The translations under genes and the position numbers were made by a program. A stretch of DNA of 64,000 nt, taken from positions 62,001 to 126,000 of the forward strand of contig NZ_JAUYZI010000008.1 of NCBI RefSeq assembly GCF_030700245.1, written 5' to 3'. The number at the start of each line of letters is the position of its first letter. The first letter of the stretch is position 1. The notes under the pieces are model-generated. The model made no database searches, had not been told where the DNA came from, and saw only the letters and a list, made by a program, of their open reading frames with translations. This DNA comes from Methylobacterium amylolyticum. Its GTDB lineage: Bacteria > Pseudomonadota > Alphaproteobacteria > Rhizobiales > Beijerinckiaceae. This document shows, piece after piece, positions 18,486-27,106 of this stretch.

Positions 18486-18886
18486 GGCTTCCTCATGCAG
18501 ACGGCGACCGGCTGGGCGTCCTTGGCCTGCTTGGCGGTGAGGTCGATGCAGGCGACGGTGGCGACGCCGTCGGTGACGCTGACGGAGGGGACCACCGCCA
18601 TGCCGCGGCAATAGGCGCCGATCAGCTCCTCGTCCCGGCGGCAGGCGACGTCGAGGCGGACCTGCGCGTTCATCGCCGGCCCGGCGGGACCGCGCTCGCC
18701 GGCAGGACCCTGGTCGCCGGTGGCCCCGCGCGCACCGGTGGCGCCGTTGAGGCCCGGCGGCCCCTGCGGCCCGGGCGGGCCCTGCTCGCCCTTCGGCCCC
18801 TGCGGCCCGGCCGGCCCCGGCTTCGACTCGCCGCAGGCGCCGAGCGCGAGCGCCAGGAGCAGGGTGGCCGCCAGGACCGGTCTCAT
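18482..18886 (-). CDS. Collagen-like (Gly-X-Y)16 lipoprotein
   Basis: The 134-aa product has an N-terminal signal with a lipobox (LALGAC, Cys18), so it should be lipidated. It then has 16 uninterrupted Gly-X-Y triplets at about residues 24-71 ([19 protein letters not shown] and onward), the signature of a collagen triple helix. A C-terminal globular part has four cysteines ([26 protein letters not shown]). It probably trimerises at the envelope. The ATG at 18886 is preferred over the GTG at 18892 because GGAG lies five bases before the ATG. It overlaps the next gene by GTGA. Confidence 0.85.
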   Translation of the reverse strand: MRPVLAATLLLALALGACGESKPGPAGPQGPKGEQGPPGPQGPPGLNGATGARGATGDQGPAGERGPAGPAMNAQVRLDVACRRDEELIGAYCRGMAVVPSVSVTDGVATVACIDLTAKQAKDAQPVAVCMRKP

Positions 18887-18995
18887 CGCCACTCCGGAGC
18901 TTTTTCTGGATGAGCGCCCGGCATTCGCGGATCGCCCTTCCGGCGAAGTGGCACCGCCGACCCAGCGGTCAAGCTGCGGAAAAAATCCGAACCGA

Positions 18996-19415
18996 TCAGT
19001 CGTCGCGGTAGACGCGCTCGCGGCGCTCGTGGCGCTCCTGGGCCTCCAGGGAGAGGGTGGCGATCGGCCGTGCGTCGAGGCGCTTCAGCGAGATTGGCTC
19101 GCCGGTCTCCTCGCAGTAGCCGTAGGAGCCGTCCTCCAGCCGGGCGAGCGCCGCGTCAATCTTGCCGGTGAGCTTGCGTTGCCGGTCGCGGGCGCGCAGC
19201 TCGATCGCCCGGTCGGTCTCGGAGGAGGCGCGGTCGGCGAGGTCGGGATGGTTCTCGTTCTCGCTCTGGAGCGCCACCAGCGTGTCCTGCGCCTCGCGCA
19301 GGATCTCGCCTTTCCAAGTCAGGAGCTTGCGCCGGAAGTATTCGCGCTGCCGGTCGTTCATGAAGGGCTCGTCGTCGGACGGAGCGTAGCCGTCCTCCAG
19401 CGTCACCTTCGCCAT
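18996..19415 (-). CDS. dksA: RNA polymerase-binding transcription factor DksA
   Basis: This 139-aa protein has a coiled-coil domain with tip residues in [10 protein letters not shown] (the D-x-A tip that contacts the RNA polymerase secondary channel). The C-terminal finger is [28 protein letters not shown]. Only one of the four E. coli zinc cysteines remains (Cys101); the other positions are Thr104, Ser122 and Ala125. A reduced-cysteine finger is known among alphaproteobacterial DksA proteins, so this is likely functional and perhaps insensitive to redox. It works with ppGpp on rRNA and amino-acid gene promoters. Confidence 0.93.
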   Translation of the reverse strand: MAKVTLEDGYAPSDDEPFMNDRQREYFRRKLLTWKGEILREAQDTLVALQSENENHPDLADRASSETDRAIELRARDRQRKLTGKIDAALARLEDGSYGYCEETGEPISLKRLDARPIATLSLEAQERHERRERVYRDD

Positions 19416-19572
19416 GCGTCGCCCTCACTCGAAAGGAACAGCCGGTGTGCGGCGATAACGTGAGGTGCCGTATAGTCGACGCGCTGTGCTGCTACAACGC
19501 GTGCCGGCGTCAACGCGGGACTGGTGATGCACTGCGCCGACGCGTGCGGCATGGCTGCCACGGTGCGCCGCC

Positions 19573-20589
19573 TCAATGTCCCCGCCCCTCGCGCAACCGG
19601 TTGACGTCGGCGGCGATCTCGGCCGTCAGGACGCGGGCCACGGGGAATCTGTAGTGGCTCTGGTCGAAGAACTGGTCCGGGTCTCGCGCCTCGGGCCGGC
19701 CGTCGCGCCAGTCGACGACGGCGCTGAGGGGATGCGCGGCGAGCGCACCGCGGATCGCGGCACGGCAGGCCGTCTCGGCCGCGGCGCGGGGGCTGCCGGC
19801 GGGGGGCTCGGCCGCGGCGTAGACGGGCGGGAACACCAGCACCACGGGCGTTGCGGCCGGCACGCGCGCGAGCTCGGCCCGCAACCGCGCCGCCACCGGG
19901 AACGGCCCGGCGCGATGGGGCTCGGTCTCCCTACCCACGGGCCGGTCGAGGCGCGCCTTGAGGGCGGGGTCGAGGCCGAAGCCCTGGCGGAGGTAGTCCG
20001 GCTCGTAGTTCCACCAGCCGTCGGCGGCGGCCCGCTTGGGCTTCGCGCGCAGCAGCCAGCCGATGCGGTTGACCGTCTCCTGGGCGGCCGAGAAGCGGGC
20101 GAGCCCGCGCAGGTAGGCCGGCCAGTCGCCGACCAACCAGAACGGGAACGGGTGCTCGCTCGGGAAGGCCGGGTCGTCGGCGCACCAGAAGGCGTCGGCG
20201 GCGAGCACGATCGCGTCCGGGCGAGGATGGTGGCGCAGGAACCAGCCGAGCAGGGCGAACTGCTCGGCCGGCCCGGTGGCGGGAACGCTAAGCTGGACGA
20301 AGGGCACACCGGTGAGCCGTGTCAGCTCGGCGGGCTCAACGAGCTGGATGTGCGAGTTGCCGATCACCGCGCCCGCGTAGGCCGGGTCGCGCCCCCGGAC
20401 GGCGGAGGCGGTGCGCGGCCCCTGCGGGCGCACGGCCCCGCGGGAGAGCAGGCCGACGCGGCCGGTGTCGTAGGGATCGACGAGCACGGCGAGCGCGAGG
20501 TAGCCCGCGAGCAACCCCAGGGCGGTCAGCACCAGAGCCCGCGCGAAGCCGCGCCAAGCCCGGTCGGAGGGGGGCGCCGCGCCGCTCAT
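19573..20589 (-). CDS. SGNH-hydrolase-like membrane-anchored partner of the MBOAT acyltransferase
   Basis: This 338-aa protein has one N-terminal membrane anchor (ARALVLTALGLLAGYLALAV). Its periplasmic part contains GNSHIQLVEP, a GDS/GNS-type Ser block, and DQSHYRFPVA near the C-terminus, the D-x-x-H block of SGNH/AlgJ-AlgX-like proteins. The ATG at 20589 lies 2 bp after the MBOAT stop. Such pairs move an acyl group across the membrane (MBOAT) and place it on a polysaccharide or other acceptor (SGNH-like). The acceptor cannot be read from sequence. Confidence 0.76.
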   Translation of the reverse strand: MSGAAPPSDRAWRGFARALVLTALGLLAGYLALAVLVDPYDTGRVGLLSRGAVRPQGPRTASAVRGRDPAYAGAVIGNSHIQLVEPAELTRLTGVPFVQLSVPATGPAEQFALLGWFLRHHPRPDAIVLAADAFWCADDPAFPSEHPFPFWLVGDWPAYLRGLARFSAAQETVNRIGWLLRAKPKRAAADGWWNYEPDYLRQGFGLDPALKARLDRPVGRETEPHRAGPFPVAARLRAELARVPAATPVVLVFPPVYAAAEPPAGSPRAAAETACRAAIRGALAAHPLSAVVDWRDGRPEARDPDQFFDQSHYRFPVARVLTAEIAADVNRLREGRGH

Positions 20590-20591
20590 CC

Positions 20592-21965
20592 TTAGAACTG
20601 GAAGTAGATGAACTCGTAGTTCGCGTCGTCGCCGATCTTCAGCAGGACGAGCACGAACAGGAGCGCGAAGCCGAAGGCGAGGCTCCGCCGCGGCGGGAGG
20701 CGGTGCACCGCCGTCCAGGCGGTGGGGCCCAGCATGGCGACGAGGGCCGCGACCGCGATGGTGCGCCACTTGAAGCCCGACCCCGCCGGGGCGAGGCCGA
20801 ACAACCCCTTGTAGATCGCCAGGGCGGCCTCGAAGGAGGTGGCGCGGAACAGCACCCAGGTCAGCGCGACGAAGGCGGCGGTGAGCGCCCAGCCGAGGGG
20901 CGTCGGCACCCGCAGCCGCGCCCGGTGGGCGAGCACGCCCGCGCCGAGGCCGGCGCCGTGCAGCGCCCCCCAGGCGAGGAAGGTCAGCCCCGCCCCGTGC
21001 CAGAGGCCGCCGAGCGCCATGGTCGCGAACAGCGCCCCCACCTGCCGCGGCAGGCCGCGGCGGTTGCCGCCGAGCGGGATGTAGAGGTAGTCGCGCAGGA
21101 ACCGCGACAGGGTCATGTGCCAGCGCCGCCAGAAGTCGCGCAGCGACGTGGCGCGGTAGGGCGCGTCGAAATTCTGCGGCAGAACGAGGCCGAACAGCAG
21201 CGCGATCCCAAGCGCCATGTCGGTGTAGCCGGAAAAGTCGAAGTAGATCTGGAAGGTGAAGCCCAGCGTCGCCTGCCACGCCTCGGCCACGGTGACGGCC
21301 TTCCCGGCCGCGGCCGCCTGGAACACCGGGTTGACGTAGCTGGCCAAGGGATCGCCGAGGAACACCTTCTTCGACAGGCCGACGATCAGCAGCATCAGGC
21401 CGCGGGCGAAGCGCTCGGCCGCGTCCGGCCGCGCATAGGGGCGCTCGTCGAACTGGTGCAGGATCTCGCTCCAGCGCACGAGCGGGCCGGCGAGCACCTG
21501 CGGGAAGAAGGCGATGTAGAGGGCATACTTCGTGAGCCCGAAGGACGGCGCCCGGCCGGCCCTCAGGTCGGCGAGGTACATGATGTGATGGAAGGTGAAG
21601 AACGAGATGCCGAGCGGCAGGGCGAGGCCGAGCCGCGGCGCCTCCAGCCCGGGGATCAGGTTGGCGAGATCGGCGAAGAAGTCGAGGTACTTGAAGAGTG
21701 CGAGCAGGGCGAGGTTGGCAGCGATCGCCGCCGGGATAAGCCAGCGGCCGGGATGCCGCCGGCAGAGCCGCGCCACGAGCCAGTTCGCGAGGATCGAGCC
21801 GGCCAAGAGCGGCACGAAGCGCGCGTCCCACCAGCCGTAGAAGGAGAAGGACAGGAGGACGAGGAGCGGCAGCCGCCACGTCGGCGCCGCCCGCTCCACG
21901 AGGACGTGGAGCAGCAGGGCGGCCGGCAGGAAGGCGAGCAGGAAGACGAAGGAGTTGAACAGCAT
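20592..21965 (-). CDS. MBOAT family O-acyltransferase (AlgI/DltB-like)
   Basis: This 457-aa polytopic membrane protein has about ten hydrophobic segments. It begins MLFNSFVFLLAFLP and carries the family motifs SFFTFHHIMYLAD, FSGYTDMALGIALLFG, DFWRRWHMTLSRFLRDYLYI and the active-site histidine in LGGLWHGAG. This is the AlgI-type MBOAT that passes acetyl or other acyl groups across the inner membrane. The ATG at 21965 gives the standard length; the longer open frame upstream is antisense to the Hsp70 gene. It forms an operon with the SGNH-like gene downstream, but no polysaccharide synthase is nearby. Confidence 0.92.
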   Translation of the reverse strand: MLFNSFVFLLAFLPAALLLHVLVERAAPTWRLPLLVLLSFSFYGWWDARFVPLLAGSILANWLVARLCRRHPGRWLIPAAIAANLALLALFKYLDFFADLANLIPGLEAPRLGLALPLGISFFTFHHIMYLADLRAGRAPSFGLTKYALYIAFFPQVLAGPLVRWSEILHQFDERPYARPDAAERFARGLMLLIVGLSKKVFLGDPLASYVNPVFQAAAAGKAVTVAEAWQATLGFTFQIYFDFSGYTDMALGIALLFGLVLPQNFDAPYRATSLRDFWRRWHMTLSRFLRDYLYIPLGGNRRGLPRQVGALFATMALGGLWHGAGLTFLAWGALHGAGLGAGVLAHRARLRVPTPLGWALTAAFVALTWVLFRATSFEAALAIYKGLFGLAPAGSGFKWRTIAVAALVAMLGPTAWTAVHRLPPRRSLAFGFALLFVLVLLKIGDDANYEFIYFQF

Positions 21966-22051
21966 CGGGCGGGCGCCGCGCTCCTGTCGCCCGGGGCGGC
22001 GCCTTGTCGGGGATCGGGCCGCCCCCGTCAATTGTGGACCTTGGCGCGGTC

Positions 22052-23299
22052 TCAGGCGGCCCGGCGCACCGCTTCGATCGTCAGGCCGAGACCGACCGAG
22101 CCGAAGGTATCGCCCGCCACGACGCGCGCGCCGGGCAAGGCCGCGTTCAGCGCGGCGCGCAGGTGCGGCAGGCCGGTCGAGCCGCCGGTGAGGAACAGGG
22201 CGTCGACCCGCTCCGCCGGGATCCCGGCCTGCACGAGGCAGCGCCCGATCCGCGCCGCCACCGCCCGGGCGAGGTCGCCGGTCTGCGCGGCGAGGCTGTC
22301 GCGGTCGACCCGCGCCACGAGGTCCGGCTCGATCAGTCCGAGGTCGAGATCCGCCGCGCCCGCCTCGGAAGCGCCGATCTTGGCCCCCTCGACGATCCCG
22401 GCCAGCGCGTGGCCGCGCTCGCCCTCCACCGCCTCGCGCAGCCGCCCGACGAGGTTCGGCCGGGCGCAGTCGCGCACCACCTCCTCGATCTCGCGCAGGG
22501 TCTTGCCGTTGTAGAGGCGGTTGATCGCCGACCACGTGGCGAGGTCGTGATAGTAGGCGTTCGGCACCGCGAGGTCGCCGCGCCGCATCGGGCTGCCGAG
22601 GCCCAAGAGCGGCATCACCGTGCCGAGGCTGAGCTGCCGGTCGAAATCGATGCCGCCGATGCGCACGCCGTCGTTGGCCAGGATGTCGCCGGCCCGGTCC
22701 GGCCGTCCCCGGCGCTCGGGGGACAGGCGGACGATCGAGAAGTCCGAGGTGCCGCCGCCGATATCGGCGATCAGCGCGATCTCCTCCGCGCTCACCGCCC
22801 GCTCGTAGTCGAGGGCGGCGGCGATCGGCTCGTACTGGAAGGAGACGTCGCGAAAACCCACGTCCCGGGCGATGGCGCGCAGGGTCTCCTCCGCACGCCG
22901 GTCGGCCGCCGCGTCGCTGTCGACGAAGTGGACCGGGCGTCCGTGCACCACCGTGTCGAGGCTCTGCCCGGCCTGCGCCTCTGCCCGCGCCTTCACCGCG
23001 GCGAGGTAGCGGGCGATCACGTCGCGCAGCCGCAGGCGCTCGCGCCCGAGCGGCGTCGTCTCCTCCATCAGCGGCGTGCCGAGCACCGATTTCAGCCCGC
23101 GCATCAGCCGCCCCGGCCGCCCGCCGGCGTAGGCGGCAGTGGCCGCGCGGCCGATCTCGGGCTCGCGGCGGGGCTCGAAGAAGATCGCGCTCGGCACCGT
23201 CAGATGCGCATCCTCCAGCGGCAGCAGGACCGGTCCGGTTGGACCGAGGTGACCGAGCGTCGTGTTCGACGTGCCGAAGTCGAGGCCGCAGGCCGCCAT
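22052..23299 (-). CDS. YegD-like Hsp70 family protein
   Basis: This 415-aa protein opens with CGLDFGTSNTTLG, the phosphate-1 loop of the actin/Hsp70 ATPase fold. It also has IADIGGGTSDFSIVRL (phosphate 2) and LFLTGGSTGLPHLRAAL (adenosine motif). It ends shortly after the ATPase domain, so it lacks the DnaK peptide-binding and lid domains, as in E. coli YegD. The role of YegD-type proteins is unknown; they are probably specialised chaperones or ATP-dependent switches. It is 86 bp downstream of nothing on its own strand but upstream of the MBOAT operon, and divergent from the HerA-like gene. Confidence 0.88.
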   Translation of the reverse strand: MAACGLDFGTSNTTLGHLGPTGPVLLPLEDAHLTVPSAIFFEPRREPEIGRAATAAYAGGRPGRLMRGLKSVLGTPLMEETTPLGRERLRLRDVIARYLAAVKARAEAQAGQSLDTVVHGRPVHFVDSDAAADRRAEETLRAIARDVGFRDVSFQYEPIAAALDYERAVSAEEIALIADIGGGTSDFSIVRLSPERRGRPDRAGDILANDGVRIGGIDFDRQLSLGTVMPLLGLGSPMRRGDLAVPNAYYHDLATWSAINRLYNGKTLREIEEVVRDCARPNLVGRLREAVEGERGHALAGIVEGAKIGASEAGAADLDLGLIEPDLVARVDRDSLAAQTGDLARAVAARIGRCLVQAGIPAERVDALFLTGGSTGLPHLRAALNAALPGARVVAGDTFGSVGLGLTIEAVRRAA

Positions 23300-23445
23300 C
23301 GCGCTGTGCTGTCCGGTTCGTGTCGGGAGGGGCGTGGCGCTTACAGGGCCGGGGCCGTGCGGTCCAGCGCGGGATTGCGTGCACAGGCTGTGGGCGACGG
23401 ATGCCCGCCCGCCCCTCGGCGCGTTGCCCGTGATAGGAGGGCCGG

Positions 23446-24936
23446 ATGCGCTGCGACATCGATCTCGGGCTGACGGGCGACCGCCCGGCGCTCCTCGACC
23501 TGACCGAGCTGCTCGCCACGCGGCTCCTCGTCCAGGGCAATTCCGGCTCCGGCAAGTCGCACCTGCTGCGGCGCCTGCTGGAGGAGAGCGCCGGCCACGT
23601 GCAGCAGGCGGTGATCGACCCCGAGGGCGACTTCGCGAGCCTCAGTGACCGCTACGGCCACGTGGTGGTCGAGGCGGACGGCGACGAGGCGAGCCTGCAG
23701 CGCATCGCCGCGCGGGTGCGGGTCCACCGGGTCTCCGTGGTGCTGTCGCTGGAGAACCTCGACGCCGACGGTCAGATGCGGGCGGCGGCGGCCTTCCTCG
23801 GCGGCCTGTTCGACGCCGACCGCGACCATTGGTATCCGATGCTGGTGGCGGTGGACGAGGCGCAGCTCTTCGCTCCCGCCGCCGCGGGCGAGGTCTCGGA
23901 CGAGGCCCGCCGCCTGTCGCTCGGGGCGATGACCAACCTGATGTGCCGCGGGCGCAAGCGGGGGCTCGCCGGAATCATCGCCACGCAGCGGCTCGCCAAG
24001 CTCGCCAAGAACGTCGCGGCCGAGGCGTCGAATTTCCTGATGGGGCGCACCTTCCTCGACATCGACATGGCGCGCGCCGCCGACCTTCTCGGCCTCGAAC
24101 GGCGCCAAGCGGAGACCTTTCGCGATCTCCCGCGCGGCCACTTCGTCGCCCTGGGCCCGGCGCTCTCCCGGCGACCGATGACGATCGCGGTCGGGCCGAC
24201 GCAGACGGTGAGCCGCTCGTCCTCGCCGGTGCTGGTGCCCCTGCCCGACCCGACCGAGGATGTCCGCGCGCTGATCCTCGCGGCGGATCCGGCGGCGGAG
24301 GCGCTGCCGCCGCCGCGCCCGCGTCCCCGGCCGACGCCGACACCGGACGTGCTTGTGCAGCTCGCCAATTACCGCCCACCGACTCCGGCCGAGGAGCCGG
24401 AGGAGGAACCGATGGACCCGGCCGAGCGGGAGACGATCCTGGCCGAGATCCTGGCCTCGGTGCTGGCCGACGCGGACGCCGCCGCCTGCACGCCGGCGAC
24501 CCTCTACCAGGACTTCACCGTCCGCTGCCGCATCCGCCGGGTGCGCGGCGAAGCGATGGGGCTGCCCGAGTTCAAGCGCCGCCTCGCGGTGGCCCGGGCC
24601 GAGGCCGGCGGCACGGTGGCCGACGGCTCGACCTGGGAGCGGGCGCAGAGCGTCGCGGCCGGGCTGCCGGACGACCTCGCCGGCCTGTTCCTCGTCGTCG
24701 CCCGCGCGGCGATCGAGGGCGCCCCCTGCCCCACCGACACGGCGCTGGCGGAAGCCTACGGCACCAGCTCCGGCGGGCGCGCCCGGCGGATGCTCGCCTA
24801 CTTGGAGGAGCGCGGCGCCATCGTCACCCGGCGCGACCTGCGCGGTGCGCCGATCATCGCGGTGCCGGATCTCGGGGTGGAGACGGGACCGGGCGAGCCG
24901 CAGCCGGCGGCGGGAGGCCTGCGGCGGCGCGCCTGA
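23446..24936 (+). CDS. HerA-like (DUF87) ATP-binding protein
   Basis: This 496-aa protein has Walker A GNSGSGKS (about 31-38), DPEGDF (about 59-64), Walker B MLVAVDEAQ (Asp137/Glu138) and the HerA-type TNLMCRGRKRGLAGIIATQR. These place it in the FtsK/HerA hexameric translocase superfamily. A Pro/Arg linker (about 285-300) leads to a C-terminal region with a possible winged helix (SSGGRARRMLAYLEERGAI). HerA proteins act in DNA end processing, and some work in phage defence with NurA or Sir2-type nucleases. No nuclease is adjacent, so a housekeeping role is at least as likely. It converges on fliX with a 7-bp gap. Confidence 0.83.
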   Translation: MRCDIDLGLTGDRPALLDLTELLATRLLVQGNSGSGKSHLLRRLLEESAGHVQQAVIDPEGDFASLSDRYGHVVVEADGDEASLQRIAARVRVHRVSVVLSLENLDADGQMRAAAAFLGGLFDADRDHWYPMLVAVDEAQLFAPAAAGEVSDEARRLSLGAMTNLMCRGRKRGLAGIIATQRLAKLAKNVAAEASNFLMGRTFLDIDMARAADLLGLERRQAETFRDLPRGHFVALGPALSRRPMTIAVGPTQTVSRSSSPVLVPLPDPTEDVRALILAADPAAEALPPPRPRPRPTPTPDVLVQLANYRPPTPAEEPEEEPMDPAERETILAEILASVLADADAAACTPATLYQDFTVRCRIRRVRGEAMGLPEFKRRLAVARAEAGGTVADGSTWERAQSVAAGLPDDLAGLFLVVARAAIEGAPCPTDTALAEAYGTSSGGRARRMLAYLEERGAIVTRRDLRGAPIIAVPDLGVETGPGEPQPAAGGLRRRA

Positions 24937-24943
24937 GCGCGGC

Positions 24944-25369
24944 TCACGCGCCGCGCCGGGTCTCCAGCTTGGCGAGTTCCACCGCGGCGCGCAGCTCGAT
25001 CTCGGCCATGAGCCCGTCGAGGCGCGGGTCGCCGGAGGAGCCGGCGCGCTCGGCCAGCCGCCCGGCCACGGCGCGCAGGTCCGAGGCCGCCACCCGGCCG
25101 CCGAGGAGCGCGGCCTTCAGCCGGTCGAGCCCGTCGAGCAGGTCGTGGCCGCGGCGGGCGGTGCGGCGGCGGCGCTCCTCCGGCGTATCGGCCTCGGCCT
25201 GGAGGAGCAGCACCGCGTCGAGGCCGGCCAGCGTCGCCGCGGCGGCGGGCGCGGCGCTGCCGGCCGTCTCCAGCGCCGCGCCGAGGCGGAAGCCGCCCCC
25301 GCCCGCGGCCGGGCGCCCGCCCGCGACGGGGCCCGCGTTCCGGATCGGCTGGCGGGAATCGACGCGCAT
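24944..25369 (-). CDS. fliX: Flagellar assembly regulator FliX
   Basis: This 141-aa protein has a Gly/Ala-rich N-terminus, then LDAVLLLQAEADTPEERRRRTARRGHDLLDGLDRLKAALL and a helical C-terminal half, matching alphaproteobacterial FliX. In Caulobacter, FliX couples basal-body assembly to FlbD, the activator of sigma-54 class III flagellar promoters. It is divergent from flgI, as in other alphaproteobacteria. Its presence together with sigma-54-like promoters in this window supports a working FliX/FlbD circuit, although FlbD itself is not in the window. Confidence 0.88.
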   Translation of the reverse strand: MRVDSRQPIRNAGPVAGGRPAAGGGGFRLGAALETAGSAAPAAAATLAGLDAVLLLQAEADTPEERRRRTARRGHDLLDGLDRLKAALLGGRVAASDLRAVAGRLAERAGSSGDPRLDGLMAEIELRAAVELAKLETRRGA

Positions 25370-25417
25370 GGCTCTTCTGACGATGTCCGGTGAGGCGCCG
25401 ACACTCGGCCGACACGG

Positions 25418-25433
25418 TTAAGCGCGGGTAAAC
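25418..25433. promoter_or_regulatory. CtrA-like box between fliX and flgI
   Basis: TTAA (25418-25421), seven bases, then TAAAC (25429-25433). This is close to the CtrA consensus TTAA-N7-TTAAC with correct spacing and one mismatched half-site. It lies about 50 bp upstream of the fliX start and about 160 bp upstream of flgI, so it could serve fliX as a class II promoter. Confidence 0.45.
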
Positions 25434-25537
25434 GGGCCGGCAGAAGCTGCCGGGTCGGCAGGAACGGTGCCGGCCGGACATGGTCCGTCCCGCGCACCAC
25501 ATCCAACGACATCAACGGCTTGCGCGGACGGAGCGGT

Positions 25538-25553
25538 TGGCACGGGGCTGGCA
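25538..25553 (+). promoter_or_regulatory. Sigma-54 promoter upstream of flgI
   Basis: TGGCACG-GGGC-TGGCA. The GG (25539-25540) and GC (25551-25552) dinucleotides have the canonical -24/-12 spacing, and the TGGCACG block is a perfect match. Only the T before GC differs from the TTGC consensus. A start near 25564 would give a leader of about 28 nt before the flgI ATG. Confidence 0.68.
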
Positions 25554-25591
25554 GACGATCATCGGACCCTGCCACCGCCCAGACCCACGGC

Positions 25592-26725
25592 ATGCACGCG
25601 AACCTCAGACGACGCTCAGCCGGCCTCTCCGCCCTCGCGGCGGCGCTGCTGTGGCTCGCGGGCCTGGCCGGGCCGGCGCTCGCCCTGTCGCGGGTGAAGG
25701 ACCTCGCCTCGGTGGAGGGCGTGCGCCAGAACCAGCTCGTCGGCTACGGCATCGTGGTCGGCCTCAACGGCACCGGCGACAGCCTCAACAACATCCCGTT
25801 CACCAAGCAGTCGCTCCAGGCGATGCTGGAGCGGCTAGGCGTCAACACCCGCGGCGCGACGATGCGCACCCAGAACCTCGCCGCGGTGATGGTGACGGCC
25901 AATTTGCCCCCCTTCGCCGCCCAAGGCACGCGGATCGACGTCACCGTCTCGTCGCTCGGCGACGCCAAGTCGCTCCAGGGCGGCACCCTGCTGGTGACGC
26001 CGCTGCTCGGCGCCGACGGCGAGGTCTACGCGCTGGCGCAGGGGTCGGTGGCCATCGCCGGCTTCTCCGCCGAGGGCGAGGCGGCCAAGATCACCCGCGG
26101 CGTGCCGACCAACGGCCGGATCTCGAACGGCGCCAACATCGAGCGCGAGATCGCGTTCAAGCTCAACGACGCGCGCGGCCTGCGCCTGTCGCTGCGCAAC
26201 CCCGACTTCACCACCTCGAAGCGGATCGCCGCGGCGATCAACGACTTCATGGGTGCCGACACCGCCGAGCCGACCGACCCGGCGACCGTCACGATCCAGA
26301 TCCCGGCGCGCTACCACGGCAACATGATCCGCCTCATCACCGAGGTGGAGCAGTTGAAGGTCGAGCCCGACCAGACCGCCCGCGTGGTCGTCGACGAGCG
26401 CTCCGGCATCATCGTGATGGGCCGCGACGTGCGCGTCTCCACGGTGGCCATCGCGCAGGGCAACCTCACCGTCACGATCACCGAGACGCCGCAGGTGAGC
26501 CAGCCGCTGCCGTTCTCCGAGGGGCAGACGGTGGTGGTGCCGCGCAGCAGCGTGAAGGTCGATACCGGCGACGGCAACAAGCTGGCGCTGGTCAAGGAAG
26601 GCGTCAGCCTGCGCGAACTCGTCGACGGCCTCAACGCCCTCGGGGTCGGCCCGCGCGACCTGATCTCCATCCTCCAGGCGATCAAGGCCGCGGGCGCGCT
26701 CCAGGCCGACATCGAACTCATGTGA
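25592..26725 (+). CDS. flgI: Flagellar P-ring protein FlgI
   Basis: This 377-aa protein has a signal peptide (cleavage near GPALALS) and the highly conserved FlgI sequence: SVEGVRQNQLVGYGIVVGLNGTGD, PFTKQSLQAMLERLGV, AVMVTANLPPFAAQGTRIDV and VVDERSGIIVMGRDV. FlgI forms the periplasmic P ring around the flagellar rod in peptidoglycan. The ATG at 25592 gives the signal peptide and standard length; the open frame upstream of it crosses the promoter. It is probably transcribed from the sigma-54 element at 25538 together with the next two genes. Confidence 0.95.
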   Translation: MHANLRRRSAGLSALAAALLWLAGLAGPALALSRVKDLASVEGVRQNQLVGYGIVVGLNGTGDSLNNIPFTKQSLQAMLERLGVNTRGATMRTQNLAAVMVTANLPPFAAQGTRIDVTVSSLGDAKSLQGGTLLVTPLLGADGEVYALAQGSVAIAGFSAEGEAAKITRGVPTNGRISNGANIEREIAFKLNDARGLRLSLRNPDFTTSKRIAAAINDFMGADTAEPTDPATVTIQIPARYHGNMIRLITEVEQLKVEPDQTARVVVDERSGIIVMGRDVRVSTVAIAQGNLTVTITETPQVSQPLPFSEGQTVVVPRSSVKVDTGDGNKLALVKEGVSLRELVDGLNALGVGPRDLISILQAIKAAGALQADIELM

Positions 26726-26737
26726 CGGGAGAACCCC

Positions 26738-27106
26738 ATGCTGCCGCTCGCCAACATCGCCGCCACCGCCGCCATCGGCGTCGGCAAGGCGATCGCCGGG
26801 AACGTCGCCGAGACGGTGGCGAAGTCGACGCTTGGAAGCGGCGACGCCGCCAAGGCGAAGAAGACCGCCACCGACTTCGAGAAGATGTTCCTGGAGAACA
26901 GCCTCGACCGGATGACGCAGTCCCAGGGCACCGACGGGCCGCTCGGCGAGAACGGCACCGGCGGCGGCGTCTACCGCTCGATGCTGACCAAGGAATATGC
27001 CGGGCAGATCGTGAAGAGCGGCGGTGTCGGCATCGCGGACTCGGTGTTCCGCGAGATCCTGAAGCTTCAGGGCGCGAGCGACGGAGCGAGCCATGGCAAG
27101 GTCTGA
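26738..27106 (+). CDS. Flagellar rod-binding protein (CheL / FlgJ N-terminal domain)
   Basis: The 122-aa product contains a rod-binding domain: ATDFEKMFLENSLDRMTQS...GGGVYRSMLTKEYAGQIVKSGGVGIADSVFREILK. The muramidase domain of gammaproteobacterial FlgJ is absent, as in alphaproteobacterial CheL-type proteins. It helps assemble the rod in the periplasm. It starts 12 bp after flgI and overlaps the next gene by 14 bp. Confidence 0.88.
   Translation: MLPLANIAATAAIGVGKAIAGNVAETVAKSTLGSGDAAKAKKTATDFEKMFLENSLDRMTQSQGTDGPLGENGTGGGVYRSMLTKEYAGQIVKSGGVGIADSVFREILKLQGASDGASHGKV

Noticed and set aside
22052..24936. Hsp70 and HerA-like genes as a phage-defence island
   Set aside because: They are divergent, have no nuclease or sensor partner, base composition matches the surroundings, and no mobile-element traces are nearby.
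24924..24954. GCGGCGCG/CGCGCCGC hairpin between the HerA-like gene and fliX
   Set aside because: The 8-bp arms are pure G/C in a very GC-rich context, the loop is 15 nt, and there is no T-run, so it is expected by chance.
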